This document shows positions 5,919 to 7,970 of a stretch of 7,970 nucleotides of DNA, one piece after another (positions within the stretch are counted from its first letter, which is position 1; each line of letters starts with the position of its first letter). The DNA is taken from NCBI GenBank assembly GCA_030043395.1, contig JASHXW010000106.1:1-7970 (forward strand). The letters are read 5' to 3'. The notes beneath the pieces were generated by a model that was not told the DNA's origin, did not search any database, and saw nothing but the letters and a program-made list of their open reading frames with translations. The translations under genes and the position numbers were made by a program. The DNA comes from Streptosporangiaceae bacterium (GTDB lineage Bacteria; Actinomycetota; Actinomycetes; Streptosporangiales; Streptosporangiaceae).

Positions 5919-6905
5919 CTACGCGTCGTCCTTCGCAGGTCCGTCCTGACCAGCCTTGTCCGGCCAGACGCCGACGTGATCGGGCTCCTCTTGAAGCTCG
6001 ACCCGGCTGCGCATTCCGAGGCGCCGGGTCATCTCGCGCGGAAGCTGGACCCGCCCGGCCCGGTCGAGCGTCGCATACTCGCGCGCATGCAAGGTTGTCT
6101 TGCCGCGCTCGTCGGTGGCCGCCTGCCGAATCGTCTCGCTACTCGTCCGGCCGTCGCGGATCGCGATCGTACGGCGAACCTGTGACGAGACCGCAGGGTC
6201 GTGGGTGACAACCAGTACCGTGACGCCGAGTTCGGTGTTGGCGGTCTGCAGGGCGGAGAACACGTCCTGGGCTGTCGAGGAGTCCAGCTCCCCGGTGGGC
6301 TCGTCAGCCAGCAGCACCTTGGGCTCGTTCGCCAGGGCCGTTGCGATCGCGGCCCGTTGCTGCTCACCGCCAGACATGCTGTCCGGCGCCCGGCCCGCGC
6401 AATGGGCGATGCCGAGGGTTTCGAGCAGGTAATCGGCACGCTGCAGCCGGTCCCGGCGACGTCGCCAGCTCAGCCGCATCGGCAGGAGCACGTTCTGCTT
6501 GGCTGTCAGGTAGGGCAGCAAGTTACGCGACGTCTGCTGCCAGATGAAGCCGCATATGCTCCGCCGGTAGGCTAGCCGCTCCTTGGCCGTCATCACGCCC
6601 AGGTTCTGACCGGCCACCCAGACCGTCCCGGCCGTCGGAGTGTCCAGCCCGGCGAGGATGTTCATCAGGGTCGACTTGCCGCTGCCCGCAGCGCCGATCA
6701 GCGCGGTCAGCTCCCCGTCGGCGATCAGCAGGTCCAGCCCCTGCAGCGCCTGGACTTCGATGCCTTCCCCGGAGTAGATCCGGACCAGCCGGTCGCAGAC
6801 GATCATCCCGTCCGCGCCGGTAGGGGCGTGATCCTGCGGAACGGCGACGGGCCCCCTGCCCCCGGCGCCTGGGGAGGCCGGGCTACCGGACTCGGCCATG
6901 GGCAT
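5919..6905 (-). CDS. ABC transporter ATP-binding protein (MacB/LolD type) with C-terminal AbrB-like extension
   Basis: A 328-residue ATPase that powers the FtsX-type permease encoded just upstream. Motifs run in order: Walker A GAAGSGKST (71-79), Q-loop around FIWQQ (120-124), signature MSGGEQQR (177-184), Walker B VLLADEPTGELD (197-208) with catalytic Glu202, and H-loop His235 in VVTHD. The usual MacB/LolD 'GPSGSGKST' reads GAAGSGKST here, which keeps all required residues. After the ATPase core ends near 260, residues 276-315 (REYATLDRAGRVQLPREM and VELQEEPDHVGVWP) resemble an AbrB/SpoVT swapped-hairpin strand. The first 33 residues are a Pro/Gly-rich leader. AAGGAGG (6915-6909) overlaps the permease stop, giving translational coupling; it is 3 bases from ATG 6905 and 9 from ATG 6899, so the second may be the true start. 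Confidence 0.95.
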   Translation of the reverse strand: MPMAESGSPASPGAGGRGPVAVPQDHAPTGADGMIVCDRLVRIYSGEGIEVQALQGLDLLIADGELTALIGAAGSGKSTLMNILAGLDTPTAGTVWVAGQNLGVMTAKERLAYRRSICGFIWQQTSRNLLPYLTAKQNVLLPMRLSWRRRRDRLQRADYLLETLGIAHCAGRAPDSMSGGEQQRAAIATALANEPKVLLADEPTGELDSSTAQDVFSALQTANTELGVTVLVVTHDPAVSSQVRRTIAIRDGRTSSETIRQAATDERGKTTLHAREYATLDRAGRVQLPREMTRRLGMRSRVELQEEPDHVGVWPDKAGQDGPAKDDA

Positions 6906-6908
6906 GCG

Positions 6909-6915
6909 CCTCCTT
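6909..6915 (-). promoter_or_regulatory. Ribosome binding site of the ATPase, overlapping the permease stop codon
   Basis: On the minus strand AAGGAGG shares its first base with the permease TGA (6917-6915). This arrangement implies that ribosomes finishing the permease start the ATPase, matching subunit output. The three-base gap to the first ATG is short and the nine-base gap to the second (6899) is normal. Confidence 0.7.
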
Positions 6916-7970
6916 CAGTCAGCGATCCGCAGCGCGCTGGCGCTGCCGCGGCGGTAGGTGATGACGGCCTGGGCGGCCAGGACGAGCAGTGCTGCAAGCA
7001 CTAGCCCAGCCGCCGAGGCGAGCAGCGGCAAGGGAGCGGGAGTTACCACGACGCCCGGGCCTGCCTGGCTGACCGCCGCGAGGTCGATCACTGGCCCGAC
7101 CAGTGGTGCGAGCAGCCAGGCGCAGGCTACGCCGCCGAGGGCGGCAGCGACGACCTGGGGAAGGGTCTCCGCCGCCAGCAGCAAGTGAGCTTGCCAGCGG
7201 CGCAGCCCCATCGTCGCTAGCCGGGCCAGCGTCATCTCGCGGGTCCGCGCGGTGAGCAGCAGCGACAGTAGCAGGATTAGCGCGCCGAAGCCGGCCGCGA
7301 CGGCGATGCCCTGCGCTAGCGCAGTTTGCGCCGCCCGGGGTACTGGAGCCCGCGTGATCGCGGCGAGGGCCGAGGCCCGCAGCGTCACCGACGCGCCAGG
7401 CAGGGCGCGGTCGACGACCGCCCGCAACCGACCCGCATCCAGTCCCGAGCCGGTGGCCAGCATCAGTGTCGGGTCAGGCGGCGCGGGTCCCAGCGCCCGC
7501 AGGGGCACCACCACGGCGGCGACCCCCGCTGAATTCCCGGCATCTCCGGTGACCCCAGGTATACCGGCGATCCGTCCGGCCACCCGGATGGTGACCGTGG
7601 AATTCCCCACGCTGAGATCGGCGGACGAGGTGCCGAGCAGGCGGGCGGCGGAAGCGGTCACCAGCGCGGGGACCACGGCGCCCGCGGCACCTGAACCGCC
7701 GCCTGCCTGGCCGCGCACGGTGCTTGCAGACAGCGCGGACGCCGGGAAAGGCGATCCTGGCGCCTGGTCAGCAACCACGGCGTATCGTGCCGGGTCGGTG
7801 AACACGACGGGCATCTCGTACCCATCTGCCAGGGACCCGGCCTCGACCACCGCCGTCGCAGTGGCGACTACGCCTGGCACCGAGGCAAGCTGGCGCTGCA
7901 ACGCCGGGCTGATCGCCGCGTTAGGCGGGGCAACGATGATGGCGTCGGCGCCGACCTGCTGCCAGGACGC
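6915..7970 (-). CDS. FtsX/MacB-type ABC transporter permease, C-terminal 351 residues (gene starts beyond the right edge)
   Basis: The frame is open from the right edge to TGA at 6917-6915, giving 351 residues of the C-terminus; a TTG at 7901 is internal and not a start. The first 215 or so residues are a hydrophilic, Ala/Val-rich beta-type domain (for example VVATATAVVEAGSLADGYEMP), as expected for the extracytoplasmic domain of this family. Three hydrophobic segments follow (about 218-240, 267-291, 314-338), with a basic cytoplasmic loop TREMTLARLATMGLRRWQ between the first two. That loop corresponds to the conserved coupling region of FtsX-like permeases. The upstream part, with the first membrane helix or a duplicated FtsX half, is outside the window. 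The ATPase gene follows nine bases later. The substrate is unknown; the family exports lipids, peptides or antibiotics, or transmits mechanical signals to the cell wall. Confidence 0.9.
   Translation of the reverse strand, partial: ASWQQVGADAIIVAPPNAAISPALQRQLASVPGVVATATAVVEAGSLADGYEMPVVFTDPARYAVVADQAPGSPFPASALSASTVRGQAGGGSGAAGAVVPALVTASAARLLGTSSADLSVGNSTVTIRVAGRIAGIPGVTGDAGNSAGVAAVVVPLRALGPAPPDPTLMLATGSGLDAGRLRAVVDRALPGASVTLRASALAAITRAPVPRAAQTALAQGIAVAAGFGALILLLSLLLTARTREMTLARLATMGLRRWQAHLLLAAETLPQVVAAALGGVACAWLLAPLVGPVIDLAAVSQAGPGVVVTPAPLPLLASAAGLVLAALLVLAAQAVITYRRGSASALRIAD

Overview
The window is very GC-rich, with strong GC bias at third codon positions, GTG starts, and families typical of actinomycetes (an F420-type luciferase-like oxidoreductase, a DUF427 protein, a Tat-exported phosphoesterase). 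It most probably comes from the chromosome of a filamentous or otherwise high-GC actinobacterium. I see no transposase, integrase, tRNA, rRNA, CRISPR array or phage gene. I call nine protein genes, two of them cut by the window edges.

Left part (1-1715): the start of a Tat-exported phospholipase C / phosphoesterase runs leftward off the edge (1-425). A 419-base intergenic region separates it from a divergent rightward gene for a 274-residue secreted protein of unknown function (845-1669). That gene is closed by a perfect 40-base palindrome (1676-1715), the clearest terminator in the window.

Centre (1716-3953): a rightward LLM-class F420-dependent oxidoreductase (1828-2667) converges on two leftward genes, an alpha/beta hydrolase (3159-3953) and a DUF427 protein (2753-3058). 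The latter two may be co-transcribed across a 100-base gap. They look like ordinary soluble metabolic genes with unknown substrates.

Right part (3954-7970): divergent from the hydrolase is a rightward pair. The first encodes a membrane-anchored, probably beta-propeller protein with two closely spaced cysteine pairs (4133-5329). The second, 33 bases downstream, encodes a 166-residue soluble protein with no family I recognise (5363-5863). They converge on a leftward ABC export-type operon: the C-terminal 351 residues of an FtsX/MacB-type permease (6915 to the edge), then an ATPase (5919-6905) whose Shine-Dalgarno sequence overlaps the permease stop codon. The ATPase carries a C-terminal extension resembling an AbrB/SpoVT-type swapped-hairpin strand.

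Nothing amounts to a demonstrably new defence or mobile system. The points most worth a second look are the ATPase with the AbrB-like tail, the anchored propeller plus orphan partner, and the secreted orphan opposite the phospholipase.
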